Virus record (IMG/VR): IMGVR_UViG_3300024999_000200
Location: 1-41,905 of that record
DNA: 41,905 nt
Reading direction: 5' to 3' (one strand)
Origin: a virus
A program made the translations under genes and the position numbers. The notes below the pieces were generated by a model. The model was given only the letters and a program-made list of their open reading frames with translations, was not told the DNA's origin and searched no databases. Numbering within the stretch: the stretch's first letter is position 1; each line of letters opens with the position of its first letter. Positions 1 through 7,074 of this stretch are shown one piece after another.

Positions 1-33
1 AACTAGATTTACATTTCACAAACTAAAATACAA

Positions 34-72
34 AAGAAAGAGAGTAAAACTAATTACTCTCTTTCTTCTTTT
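34..72. terminator. Intrinsic terminator hairpin
   Basis: AAGAAAGAGAGTAA (34-47) pairs perfectly with TTACTCTCTTTCTT (54-67) around a 6-base loop and is followed by CTTTT. It has A-rich and T-rich flanks, so it could act in both directions. It probably ends a transcription unit lying left of the window. Confidence 0.8.
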
Positions 73-106
73 ATATAATAAATATGTAAAATAATATCCA
101 TTTAGT

Positions 107-132
107 TCCCATAAAATTCCAGTTTTATGGGA
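107..132. other. Perfect 10-bp inverted repeat, function unknown
   Basis: TCCCATAAAA (107-116) and TTTTATGGGA (123-132) flank a 6-base loop. There is no T-run after it, so it is not an obvious terminator. It lies in the gene-free first 300 bases, between two terminators; no coding frame is visible there. Confidence 0.5.
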
Positions 133-236
133 TAGGTATAGACTAAGTAGTAAATTGAAGTAATCAAGAGATAACGGAAGTATGAGAGAGGTAAAATAGG
201 GTATAAAATGAAATATTAGGATATTTAGTTAGATTT

Positions 237-271
237 GAGAGAATTTTATTAATTTAAGATTCTCTCTTTTA
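237..271 (+). terminator. Intrinsic terminator
   Basis: Arms 237-247 and 256-266 (GAGAGAAT paired to ATTCTCTC, plus one U-G pair and two A-U pairs) are followed by TTTTATT. It lies 47 bases before the first gene and insulates it from upstream transcription. Confidence 0.75.
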
Positions 272-317
272 TTATTGTGCCCAAATTTAATTGATTTATT
301 GAAAGGAGGTGAGAAAG

Positions 318-503
318 TTGGAAATTGATTCAAAGGATAAATATGTTTACCTATATGATTTAAAAATGGTACAGTTCTATATTTCTAGAGGGAAGGTTGT
401 TAAAGATGTTGGAATTCATTATATGACGAATAAAATGTGGCATAAATTTGACCGTGAGGAAACAAAAGACACTTATTTACTATGGAAAAATCATGAGAGA
501 TAG
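318..503 (+). CDS. Small phage-type protein (DUF5659-like), 61 aa
   Basis: A GAAAGGAGGTGAG ribosome binding site (301-313) sits 8 bases before a TTG at 318. That is better placed than the GTG at 309, which lies inside the ribosome binding site, so TTG is taken as the start. The protein reads as one compact basic/aromatic domain with a YLYDLKMVQFYISRG segment near the start. This resembles the small phage family DUF5659, in which a tyrosine-rich strand-helix is followed by a conserved tyrosine/lysine tail. The family match is from memory and is not secure. The role is unknown. It is followed by the HNH/antirepressor-type gene at 569 and may share its transcript. Confidence 0.6.
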   Translation: MEIDSKDKYVYLYDLKMVQFYISRGKVVKDVGIHYMTNKMWHKFDREETKDTYLLWKNHER

Positions 504-568
504 AAATGGTATTTTGTCTAAGTAATTTTAATAGTAAAGAAATAAATAACGAAAGAAGGAATAATAAA

Positions 569-1747
569 ATGGAAAAGAATAATAATAGCAATGAATTAAT
601 ATTAGTGGAATCTAAATCAATGAGAGATCAAATGGTTAGTAATGTAACAGATGAGAGAATGAATGAAGTTTTAAATAAAGTAAAGGGATTAATACTTTTG
701 CCAGACAATTTACACACAACAGTTAAAGATGTGGCTTATTATTATGAAGTTGATATAGACGCAATTGAAAGTCATATCAGACATAATAAGGATGAATTAA
801 TTGAAGATGGAATGAAGGTTTTAAAAGGAAAAGAACTCTCCGCTTTCAAAGCGGAATGTCAAATTGAGTCTAGAGCAGGTTCTTTAACTATAATACCAAG
901 GCGTGGCATTCTAAGACTAGGTATGCTTTTGAGAAATAGTTTAATAGCAAAATCAGTAAGAACTTATTTACTCAATGTTGAGAATAACGCAGACATAGAA
1001 TTAAAGATGCAATCCTTTATGGAAATTAATATCAATAAATTGGAAAGCATAACTCAACAAAATGTTGAACTAATTGATAATATGAATTGGCTCAATAATA
1101 GAGTGAATAATTTAGAAGTTAAATTAGACAATGCAAATACAACAATTTCTGAATTAAAGGAAACAGTTGTATTTAAACAATATAAGAATCCAAGTTATTT
1201 ATTCAATGATTTGATACATAAGTTTGGATATAAATTTAATATTTATCAAGAACCTAGTCAATATTCATATTGCTATAAAGCATTGCAAGATTGGTTAGGA
1301 GTTGATTTTCCTAAAGTACCTAATACCAAACAATATATATTAAATACATATTCTATTGAAACAGTAGAGAAATTTGTAAATGGAGTCTTGATTGGAAGAA
1401 TTGTAAAGTCAGATAAAGGACATTGGGTTGATTTAAATGGATATACCAAGAATGATATTGAATTTGAGAAAGTTAAGAATGAGTTTGATAACGTTTGTGC
1501 TTATTGTGGCAAAGAGGATTTACTAGGATTAATTCCAGAACATTTGATTGCTCAATCAAAAGAACACAGTAGCGACAAAATTCAAAATATAATTCCTAGT
1601 TGTAGAGATTGTAATAAAGACAAATATGATAATCCTGTTAGAGAATGGTATCAAAGTAAAGAATTTTATACAGAAGAAAGATTCAAGAAAATTATAAGTC
1701 ATTGGGAGAAATATTTTATTAAATTAAATTCGGATGGAAATAGTTAA
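569..1747 (+). CDS. Antirepressor-like DNA-binding protein with C-terminal HNH nuclease domain
   Basis: 392 aa from ATG 569, which has AGAAGGA 8 bases upstream; the frame is open back to 506 but nothing supports an earlier start. Residues about 45-135 form a helix-rich DNA-binding region (TTVKDVAYYYEVDIDAIESH, then IPRRGILRLGMLLR and VRTYLLNVE). This type is seen in many Bacillus phage regulator or antirepressor proteins. A coiled-coil stretch follows (about 150-215, QQNVELIDNMNWLNNRVNNL). The last 85 residues carry an HNH treble clef: CAYC, then EHLIAQS with the catalytic-type histidine, then IIPSC..CN. All four zinc cysteines are present. The protein could be a regulator that acquired a nuclease domain or a homing endonuclease; the HNH assignment is firm and the biological role is inference. 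A terminator follows directly. Confidence 0.8.
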   Translation: MEKNNNSNELILVESKSMRDQMVSNVTDERMNEVLNKVKGLILLPDNLHTTVKDVAYYYEVDIDAIESHIRHNKDELIEDGMKVLKGKELSAFKAECQIESRAGSLTIIPRRGILRLGMLLRNSLIAKSVRTYLLNVENNADIELKMQSFMEININKLESITQQNVELIDNMNWLNNRVNNLEVKLDNANTTISELKETVVFKQYKNPSYLFNDLIHKFGYKFNIYQEPSQYSYCYKALQDWLGVDFPKVPNTKQYILNTYSIETVEKFVNGVLIGRIVKSDKGHWVDLNGYTKNDIEFEKVKNEFDNVCAYCGKEDLLGLIPEHLIAQSKEHSSDKIQNIIPSCRDCNKDKYDNPVREWYQSKEFYTEERFKKIISHWEKYFIKLNSDGNS

Positions 1748-1775
1748 TAAAACAAAGAAATAAATAAAATTGTAT

Positions 1776-1805
1776 AAAAGGTGTCGTAAATCTCGACACC
1801 TTTTT
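1776..1805 (+). terminator. Intrinsic terminator
   Basis: GGTGTCG (1780-1786) pairs with CGACACC (1794-1800); the stem extends by A-T pairs and runs into TTTTT. It ends the HNH gene. Confidence 0.9.
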
Positions 1806-1828
1806 AATAACAAAGGAGAGATTAAACA

Positions 1829-2089
1829 ATGCACGCATATTTAAAATTAAATGAAGAAAAGTTAGATTTATTAATTAAAGTATTATATAAATATTAATAT
1901 GAAACTGAACGTGAAAAAGTCATAGCATACGAATTGTTTGATAAATTTAGACATTTGTGTTTAGATAATTTTTATAATCTTGGTGAAGGTTGGGATGATG
2001 AAGAAGAATACCAAAAGGATGATTACTGGAAACATAGATTTGTGAAGGGTAAGAAGACAGATATTATTGATGATGATTTGGGTTGGTAA
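1829..2089 (+). pseudogene. Small acidic protein gene interrupted by one in-frame TAA
   Basis: CAAAGGAGAG lies upstream of ATG 1829. The frame runs 22 codons to TAA at 1895-1897, then continues open for another 63 codons to TAA at 2087-2089. The second part is clearly protein-like (YETEREKVIAYELFDKFRHL, then an acidic tail with GEGWDDEEEY and a final DDDLGW). A single C-to-T change (CAA to TAA) would explain the stop. The options are a pseudogene, a readthrough product of 86 residues, or a sequence error. The family is not recognised. A terminator follows at 2121. Confidence 0.65.
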
Positions 2090-2120
2090 TTAGATAATTT
2101 AATATTTCAATAGAAATTAG

Positions 2121-2145
2121 AGCATCAGAAATGGTGCTTCTTTTT
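2121..2145 (+). terminator. Intrinsic terminator with GAAA tetraloop
   Basis: AGCATCA (2121-2127) pairs with TGGTGCT (2132-2138), including one U-G pair, around a GAAA loop, then TTCTTTTT. It ends the interrupted gene at 1829. Confidence 0.75.
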
Positions 2146-2238
2146 GTGTTGAAATATACACAAAACTAGCAGGAGTAATGGATAGGCCATTCATTATTAA
2201 AGGATAACTCGCATCTTATCCTGCTAGTTCTCTATTTT
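2142..2238 (+). ncRNA. Structured three-way-junction leader RNA or attenuator ahead of the primase
   Basis: The outer stem AACTAGC (2164-2170) pairs with GCTAGTT (2223-2229). Inside it are two hairpins: TAATGGAT/ATTCATTA (2176-2183 with 2189-2196, one G-U pair) and AGGATAA/TTATCCT (2201-2207 with 2216-2222). Alternatively the outer stem can grow to 11 bp (AACTAGCAGGA with TCCTGCTAGTT), which breaks the second inner hairpin. A T-run follows (2233-2238). A further inverted repeat TTTTGTGT/ACACAAAA (2142-2149, 2158-2165) overlaps the left arm. The pairings are read directly. A role as attenuator or copy-control element for the primase gene 50 bases downstream is inference. Confidence 0.55.
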
Positions 2239-2288
2239 TTGGCGAGTAAACAATTAATAAATTAAAAAAGAAAGCGAGATGTTGAAAA

Positions 2289-3005
2289 ATGAAATTAAAA
2301 CTGGTAATTGACAAAGTAGGTTACAATTCAAAACCTCAAGGTAAAGATGGTGGAATAATAACTAAAAGAATGTTAATTGATACAGGAAAAGAATATTCCA
2401 TCGAAGAAATAAAACAAAGTATTCTTGCAGGAAAAACAATAAGACCTTCATACTGTGGTGGACAAGAAAGCGAATGGAAGTCACAACAAGTATTCATGAT
2501 TGATATTGATAATGAAGGAAATTTAACTGATGATATTATTCTTGATGATTATGTAAAATTAATTGAAGGTAAAAAGACAAAAGTTAGATTTTTAGTAGGA
2601 AGTGAACAACATAAAAGTTATGATGACATGGTTAGACATTGTAAAGAAATAAATTTAATACCTAATTTTATATATACGTCTTTTAATCATAAAGAAGAGC
2701 AACATAAATTTAGATTAGTATTTATTTTAGATAAAGTAATAGATGATTTTAATACAGCAAAGAAAATACATTTATATTTTATGAAAATGATGGGTGAATC
2801 TGATCCATCTTGTAAAAATCTAAATAGATTCTACTATGCAGGTAAAACAATACCTTTTGATAATAATAATATATTAAATAGTAACAATATTATAGAATTA
2901 AGTAAAGATATAGAGGTAAATGAAAATAAACAACAATCTAATAATAAATCTAATTTTCTCAATAATAGTGATTCGAGAAAAGGGGTACTATATAATAAAA
3001 GATAA
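2289..3005 (+). CDS. AEP-like plasmid primase (N-terminal part of a probable frameshifted primase)
   Basis: 238 aa. It looks like an archaeo-eukaryotic-type primase-polymerase fold: motif I FMIDID (about residue 72), then FIYTSFNH followed by HKFRLVF, then a C-proximal NLNRFYYAGK. These proteins make primers for plasmid or phage replication. The AEP assignment rests on motif pattern only. The reading frame ends in an asparagine-rich linker and GVLYNKR just after an AAAAGGGG run at 2978-2985. The +1 frame carries on there with a zinc-finger and winged-helix region that has no good start of its own. A +1 shift at GGGG would give a 668-aa primase. The ribosome binding site is weak. A structured RNA element precedes the gene. 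Confidence 0.75.
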   Translation: MKLKLVIDKVGYNSKPQGKDGGIITKRMLIDTGKEYSIEEIKQSILAGKTIRPSYCGGQESEWKSQQVFMIDIDNEGNLTDDIILDDYVKLIEGKKTKVRFLVGSEQHKSYDDMVRHCKEINLIPNFIYTSFNHKEEQHKFRLVFILDKVIDDFNTAKKIHLYFMKMMGESDPSCKNLNRFYYAGKTIPFDNNNILNSNNIIELSKDIEVNENKQQSNNKSNFLNNSDSRKGVLYNKR

Positions 3006-4296
3006 TATAATAATACCTATATTATCTAGTACCCCTAAAACCCCATTACCCAAATCTGATACTTATACCATTGAAGCAATAAGCAATAGAAATATTAAGT
3101 ATTTAAAAGAGAAATATGGTTCAGGAGATAAGAAGATATTTGAGACAAATCAAGAATTCATAGATTATATTAGAAAAGAGATTAATTTAGGAGAATTATT
3201 AGAGTTTCATTATCCAAGTTCTATTAAATGTATATTTCACAATGATAATAACAATTCAGCAGGAATATTTCAAGCTGGTGATGGAGCATGGATTTATAAA
3301 TGTCATAGTAGTAATTGTGGAATAACATATAATATTATTGGAGTCATTGAAAGATTAGCTAATTTTCAAAGTAGACCAAAAACTTATAAATTTATTAAGG
3401 AAATGTTTAATCTTGAAATCATGGAAACAGATTGGCAGAAAGAACAAAAAGAAATATTACATGAAAATTTACGAGTATTAAATGGTGATTTAGAATTTGA
3501 AGAAAACTGCCCTCAAGCTAATAAGAATATTAAAAATATAAAACATTATCTTGAAAAATTAATATGGATTGCTATGGATAATGTACGGAATGAAAATTTA
3601 ACAGATGAAGAAGGTCATGTAGTATTTTTTACTAGTGCTAATTATTTTGCTAAACAAATGAGGATTAGTCCTAATTCTATAAATAAAATATATCAAAAAT
3701 TAGTTGTTTTAACTTATCATAAATTGCTTAATAAATTAGATGATGCAGATTTACCTGAAAGATTTTTAAAACGAGCAAAGGCAATAAGTATTAATACAGA
3801 TAAAAATAATCACATTAACTTCTTCTCTATTCCTTCATATACTGTAAATAAATTTCCTGAAATTGAACAACGTGGTAAGCAATGGAAGGAAAACCACTAT
3901 ACTATGAAAGGTGTTAGTAGGGAAATGTTTTATAGAACCGAGGGATTGGAAATTGCCAATGAATTATACCCACAATATAAAAAAGTAACTGAAAATATTG
4001 AAGGTACATATCAGGTGGTTGATAGAACAACAACTAAGAAAAGTGATGAAAGGACTCTTAATATTGTAAAAGCAATTTTTGAATTAATTGAGGAACATGG
4101 ATATGCGACTGAAAGAGAAATTGTGATTAAATTAAGAGATAAATATTTGTATATTACAACAGAAGTTCAGATTAAGAAATCGTTGAAGGAAATATTAGAT
4201 TCTTATGGTTTGAAGAGAATCAGAGCGAATAAGATAATTAAAGAACAATTTGGAATGGATGGAGAAGGATATCCCTTTATTATTTGTGAGGATTAA
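2920..4296 (+). CDS. CHC2-type zinc-finger primase-associated protein (probable +1-frame continuation)
   Basis: The open frame is 458 codons. The first ATG (2920) has only a weak AGAGG site, and the first 20 residues (an asparagine/isoleucine-rich run) are the out-of-frame reading of the upstream linker. There is no ATG, GTG or TTG between the hairpin at 3035 and about 3403, so independent translation of the zinc finger is doubtful. About 70 residues after the frame junction there is a DnaG-like zinc ribbon (KCIFHNDNNNSAGIFQ, then YKCHSSNC). Next comes a helical middle region with YFAKQMRISPNSINKIYQKL (helix-turn-helix-like). A C-terminal winged-helix segment (EHGYATEREIVIKLRDKY) follows. It probably works with the AEP domain in primer synthesis. 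Whether it is one protein or two is unresolved. Confidence 0.7.
   Translation: MKINNNLIINLIFSIIVIREKGYYIIKDNIIIPILSSTPKTPLPKSDTYTIEAISNRNIKYLKEKYGSGDKKIFETNQEFIDYIRKEINLGELLEFHYPSSIKCIFHNDNNNSAGIFQAGDGAWIYKCHSSNCGITYNIIGVIERLANFQSRPKTYKFIKEMFNLEIMETDWQKEQKEILHENLRVLNGDLEFEENCPQANKNIKNIKHYLEKLIWIAMDNVRNENLTDEEGHVVFFTSANYFAKQMRISPNSINKIYQKLVVLTYHKLLNKLDDADLPERFLKRAKAISINTDKNNHINFFSIPSYTVNKFPEIEQRGKQWKENHYTMKGVSREMFYRTEGLEIANELYPQYKKVTENIEGTYQVVDRTTTKKSDERTLNIVKAIFELIEEHGYATEREIVIKLRDKYLYITTEVQIKKSLKEILDSYGLKRIRANKIIKEQFGMDGEGYPFIICED
2982..3035 (+). promoter_or_regulatory. Long hairpin at the primase frame junction
   Basis: GGGGTACTA (2982-2990) pairs with TAGTACCCC (3027-3035), and GATAATATA (3001-3009) pairs with TATATTATC (3018-3026). 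A one-sided 10-base bulge lies at 2991-3000 and an 8-base loop at 3010-3017. All 18 pairs are Watson-Crick. The hairpin opens on the GGGG of the AAAAGGGG run and contains the frame-0 stop codon (3003-3005). There is no T-run, so it is not a normal terminator. A frameshift or bypass stimulator, or a small inserted palindrome, are the main readings. Confidence 0.6.
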
Positions 4297-4389
4297 TCCC
4301 CCCACCCCCATTGACATAAATCCTAAAATAATATATCATAACAAATATAAGTGATTCATTTTCATTTATACACTCTTTCTTTCATCCTC

Positions 4390-4425
4390 AAGGGAGTCTT
4401 TGTAATGAAGATTCCCTTATTTTTT
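4390..4425 (+). terminator. Intrinsic terminator after primase locus
   Basis: AAGGGAGTCTT (4390-4400) pairs with AAGATTCCCTT (4408-4418) with one G-U pair and a 7-base loop, then ATTTTTT. Confidence 0.9.
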
Positions 4426-4471
4426 ACCTTTTAACTTTATGTTTTTATTAATATTAATTATGATTTGAATT

Positions 4472-4597
4472 ATGTTTTATAAATGATAAACATAATAATA
4501 ATTAATATGATAAACATTTTAATAAATACAATAATATTAAATTAGATAATATATTCAATTACATGTTCAATTATCAATTATCAATTATCAATTATCA
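4472..4597. repeat. A+T-rich direct-repeat region, candidate origin
   Basis: This gene-free stretch downstream of the primase holds ATGATAAACAT twice (4483-4493, 4507-4517; 24 bases apart). It also holds an imperfect inverted copy ATGTTTTAT (4472-4480), and TCAATTA five times, four of them in uninterrupted 7-bp tandem array (4555-4561, then 4567-4594). Iterons beside a replication gene on extreme A+T DNA are typical of plasmid origins. The function is inferred. Confidence 0.5.
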
Positions 4598-4619
4598 TTT
4601 AATACAGAAATAAAATTAT

Positions 4620-4648
4620 TTGCACTCACACCTAAATCATGCTATAAT
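4620..4648 (+). promoter_or_regulatory. Sigma-A type promoter
   Basis: TTGCAC (4620-4625), 17-base spacer, TATAAT (4643-4648). It drives the 101-aa gene at 4682. Confidence 0.85.
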
Positions 4649-4681
4649 AAGTCCATCTGAAGCAAGGAGAGTGTTAATATT

Positions 4682-4987
4682 ATGTTACATGCGGTTATTT
4701 CTGAGGTATTAAATGAAGTTTTAGGGGAAGATATTGGAAATGAAGTAGATTGTAGTTTTTCAGACAATTGCAGATTGGATGTAATGATTGATAAGATACC
4801 ATATGAAGATTTTGTTCAGAAGACTAAGCACTTTATATCAGAAAGTGATATTGTTAGTCATAGTGAGGAATCTAAATTTGTTTTAGTGGTTACTATGAAT
4901 TTGACAGATGAATTTATAAACAAAGTCATGTCATATGTGAATCCAATGGTTATTAGAGAATTTGATGAAATGAAGAAAAGTAGGTAG
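4682..4987 (+). CDS. Hypothetical protein, 101 aa
   Basis: ATG 4682 follows AAGGAG (4664-4669) at a rather long 12-base spacing. It has its own promoter and its own terminator, so it is monocistronic. The protein is acidic with no membrane segment. Two segments with alternating hydrophobic residues (CRLDVMIDKIPYEDF and KFVLVVTMNLTDEFINKVM) suggest a small alpha/beta fold. The family is not recognised. Confidence 0.7.
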   Translation: MLHAVISEVLNEVLGEDIGNEVDCSFSDNCRLDVMIDKIPYEDFVQKTKHFISESDIVSHSEESKFVLVVTMNLTDEFINKVMSYVNPMVIREFDEMKKSR

Positions 4988-4995
4988 TGAAAATT

Positions 4996-5030
4996 GGATA
5001 AAGGGGAATTAATTTCCCTTTATCCCTTCT
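4996..5030 (+). terminator. Intrinsic terminator
   Basis: GGATAAAGGGGAA (4996-5008) pairs with TTTCCCTTTATCC (5013-5025), 13 pairs with one G-U, TTAA loop. The T-run is broken (CTTCTATTTATT), so termination may be partial. Confidence 0.7.
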
Positions 5031-5042
5031 ATTTATTACCTT

Positions 5043-5071
5043 TTGACAATCATATGCTTGTCCACTATAAT
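5043..5071 (+). promoter_or_regulatory. Consensus sigma-A promoter
   Basis: TTGACA (5043-5048), 17-base spacer, TATAAT (5066-5071): an exact consensus. It drives the operon from 5110 to about 6083 and implies strong, constitutive or repressor-controlled expression. Confidence 0.92.
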
Positions 5072-5109
5072 TGATTAGATGCAATGCAACAATAAAGGAG
5101 AAATGTAAA

Positions 5110-5712
5110 ATGGGAACAAGACATTTAATTTGTGTAGTTAAAAATGGTGAATATAAGGTAGCCCAATATGGGCAATGGGATGGTCAACCAGAAAATCAAG
5201 GAGTAGAAATATTGGATTTTTTGCAAAATGAAGTGGATAAAACAAAATTTACAAATCAAATTGAAGCATTAAGTTTTATTTCAAAAGAGGAACTAGAACA
5301 AATGTGGATTGAAGCAGGAAAAGATCCAAATGAAAAACTTATACCTATGGAAATATCAAGCAAATTCAAAGATTTATATCCTGAAAATTCGAAAGATACT
5401 GGTTCTGGAATCCTCCAGTTAATTCAGGATTCTAATCGGAAATTAAAATTAACTGATAACCTTATTTTTGCAAAAGATTCATTATCATGTAGATGGGGTT
5501 ATGTAATTGATTTAGATAAGAATTTATTTGAGGTGTATGAAGGGGCTAATGAAACTCCATTAAATGAAACTGAAAGATTTTATTCTATACAAGAACAACA
5601 AAACCCAATCACTGTCCATGATAAAACCTATTATCCTATTAAACAGGTTATTAGTTTTGATTTGGATGATTTACCAACAGAAGAAGAGTTTTTGGAAAAC
5701 TTTGAGGATTAA
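5110..5712 (+). CDS. MGTRHL/YGQWDG-family phage protein, 200 aa
   Basis: ATG 5110 with AAAGGAG 10 bases upstream is chosen over the in-frame 5071 codon, which lies on the promoter -10. The N-terminus, MGTRHLICVV then YKVAQYGQWDGQPENQGVEI, is the hallmark of a widespread uncharacterised family in phages, bacteria and fungi. The rest is acidic, with a DSLSCRWGYVIDLDKNLFEV strand pair and an acidic C-terminus. No catalytic role is established for the family. It is the first gene of a three-gene operon with the two small genes at 5715 and 5886. Confidence 0.8.
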   Translation: MGTRHLICVVKNGEYKVAQYGQWDGQPENQGVEILDFLQNEVDKTKFTNQIEALSFISKEELEQMWIEAGKDPNEKLIPMEISSKFKDLYPENSKDTGSGILQLIQDSNRKLKLTDNLIFAKDSLSCRWGYVIDLDKNLFEVYEGANETPLNETERFYSIQEQQNPITVHDKTYYPIKQVISFDLDDLPTEEEFLENFED

Positions 5713-5714
5713 AT

Positions 5715-5867
5715 ATGAAAATTAAAAAATATTCGATTATTATTATATTTTCCAAGGACTATTGGGATGTTTTTGAAGTTATAGCTGAGTCTAAAGAACA
5801 TGCTAAACAATTAGCTCGATTAGATTTTCCTAATGCTAGAATTGGAAATATATCTTTAGCACGATAG
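5715..5867 (+). CDS. Small protein, 50 aa
   Basis: ATG 5715 lies 2 bases after the stop of the upstream gene, with GAGG (5704-5707) at a 7-base spacing. The product starts MKIKKYSIIII and contains DYWDVFEVIAESKEHAKQLA, a strand-helix pattern common in small phage proteins of unknown function. It is coupled to the upstream gene. Confidence 0.65.
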   Translation: MKIKKYSIIIIFSKDYWDVFEVIAESKEHAKQLARLDFPNARIGNISLAR

Positions 5868-5885
5868 AGAAGGAGATTATTTATT

Positions 5886-6083
5886 ATGACACTTGCAGAA
5901 TGTATTATACAGAGTGCTGAAAACAAAGAGTTAACAGAACAATTTAACAGACTTACTGGACATAAATTAGGAACAACAGAATTTGCAGGTAAAAATGATG
6001 TAGAAGCATTTGAAGATTTTTGCCAATTTGTAATTAAGTATATATGGAAACCAATGTGTGAGAAGGATGAAGATTTTAATTAA
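5886..6083 (+). CDS. Hypothetical protein, 65 aa
   Basis: It is preceded by AGAAGGAGA and starts at ATG 5886. It is an all-helical acidic protein (ECIIQSAENKELTEQFNRL, then FEDFCQFVIKYIW). It is the last gene of the operon and is followed at once by a terminator. The family is not recognised. Confidence 0.65.
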   Translation: MTLAECIIQSAENKELTEQFNRLTGHKLGTTEFAGKNDVEAFEDFCQFVIKYIWKPMCEKDEDFN

Positions 6084-6106
6084 AGGGAAGTAAAATTCCC
6101 TTTTTC
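6082..6106 (+). terminator. Intrinsic terminator
   Basis: AAAGGGAA (6082-6089) pairs with TTCCCTTT (6096-6103), then TTCTTT. It overlaps the last codon of the upstream gene. Confidence 0.85.
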
Positions 6107-6143
6107 TTTCACATTCGTATAAATATAAAAATAAAATTTATAC

Positions 6144-6172
6144 TTGACAACATTGTTTGCTAGTGGTATAGT
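6144..6172 (+). promoter_or_regulatory. Sigma-A type promoter
   Basis: TTGACA (6144-6149), 17-base spacer, TATAGT (6167-6172). It drives the leader ORF at 6204 and the gene at 6281. Confidence 0.88.
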
Positions 6173-6203
6173 AAGGACAAGAGAAAGCGAGGTGAGAAAA
6201 TAT

Positions 6204-6233
6204 ATGATTGTACTAACAAATATCAATACATAA
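6204..6233 (+). CDS. Possible 9-codon leader peptide
   Basis: GCGAGGTGAG gives a strong ribosome binding site for ATG 6204, yet the frame closes after MIVLTNINT. The next gene (6281) has only a poor site. The order promoter, well-translated mini-ORF, weakly initiated gene fits a leader peptide or a remnant. The function is not proven. Confidence 0.4.
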   Translation: MIVLTNINT

Positions 6234-6280
6234 ATTACAAAGTTCACAACCACTAATCTAAAAGTAAAAGTAAATATAAA

Positions 6281-6523
6281 ATGAATCAAAATATTACTAA
6301 TGCACAAGTTGAGGTCGTGACAGTTGATGATAAACAATATCTACAATTAACTGGAGACACTATGGTAGATGAAATGAATGGTAGAATATTTGTTGCAAGA
6401 ATGAGTTTAGAGGATGTTAAATATACTGTTGGTATGGGAGAAGATGGTAATAGAACTGGTGATATTACATTTAAAATTTATCCTGATGAAAGTCATCAGA
6501 TGGTGAGTTATAGTTTTAGGTAG
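6281..6523 (+). CDS. Hypothetical protein, 80 aa
   Basis: ATG 6281; no good ribosome binding site, only an A-rich AAAGTAAAAGTAAAT stretch. The protein is mainly beta-strand in pattern (QVEVVTVDDKQYLQLTGDT, RIFVARMSLEDVKYTVGM, GDITFKIYPDESH). The family is not recognised. It is downstream of a 9-codon leader, so its translation may depend on ribosomes leaving that leader. Confidence 0.55.
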   Translation: MNQNITNAQVEVVTVDDKQYLQLTGDTMVDEMNGRIFVARMSLEDVKYTVGMGEDGNRTGDITFKIYPDESHQMVSYSFR

Positions 6524-6584
6524 TTGGACATATTAATTAGATCAATAACATGTAAATAAAAATTATGAAAGAAGGATATAATAA

Positions 6585-7067
6585 ATGAAATTGTTTTTTA
6601 AATATGTAATGAATGTAATGGTATTTGATAAAGATGGAAAACTTTTAGCCAATTTGGATACATTAAAAGAAAATTCATTATTCTATAATACAGAATTTCT
6701 TAAAAATAATAATTCTAATTCTGATTGTCTTTTAATTCGAGATGCAAGTCTAAATACAGATATGTTGAGTCAATTAGGAGAAGAAGAAAAATTATCTGAC
6801 TATGATAATTTATTAGGTGGTAAGGATAAGACATTTACATTTGGAAGTAAGAATAATATTCCTTGTAAAATTATTTGTAGTGGTTCGTTTAGAGAGGAAG
6901 AGACTCGCAAAGATATGGATTTCAAAATTGAGATACCAAATGCAGAAATGGTAAATACATTAAATATTCAGTCGGATAATGAACGTGCGTTTGAATTTGA
7001 TTATAAGTTTTATATTAATCCATTTAATGATAAAAAGGATTTGTTTAAGCTACATATTGGGAATTAG
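6585..7067 (+). CDS. Hypothetical protein, 160 aa
   Basis: A GAAAGAAGGA site precedes ATG 6585. The product starts with a hydrophobic strand (FKYVMNVMVFDKDGKLLANL) and ends with an acidic beta-rich region (FEFDYKFYINPFNDKKDLFK). There is no signal peptide or membrane segment. The family is not recognised. It is followed by an unusual pair of overlapping inverted repeats at 7075-7107. Confidence 0.7.
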   Translation: MKLFFKYVMNVMVFDKDGKLLANLDTLKENSLFYNTEFLKNNNSNSDCLLIRDASLNTDMLSQLGEEEKLSDYDNLLGGKDKTFTFGSKNNIPCKIICSGSFREEETRKDMDFKIEIPNAEMVNTLNIQSDNERAFEFDYKFYINPFNDKKDLFKLHIGN

Positions 7068-7074
7068 TTTGTAG

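Noticed and set aside
400-591. - strand reading frame opposite the first two genes
   Set aside because: Hydrophobic leucine/phenylalanine-rich shadow of A-rich coding sequence, no ribosome binding site.
2164-2229. Three-arm fold as a tRNA gene
   Set aside because: No TTC loop, no anticodon arm geometry, no discriminator end; arms do not have tRNA spacing.
4555-4597. Tandem TCAATTA repeats as a CRISPR array
   Set aside because: The unit is 7 bases with no spacers and no cas genes; it fits an iteron-like or A+T-rich origin repeat.
6080-6337. - strand frame of 85 codons over a promoter region
   Set aside because: It spans a clear + strand promoter and start, has no ribosome binding site and reads as a hydrophobic shadow.
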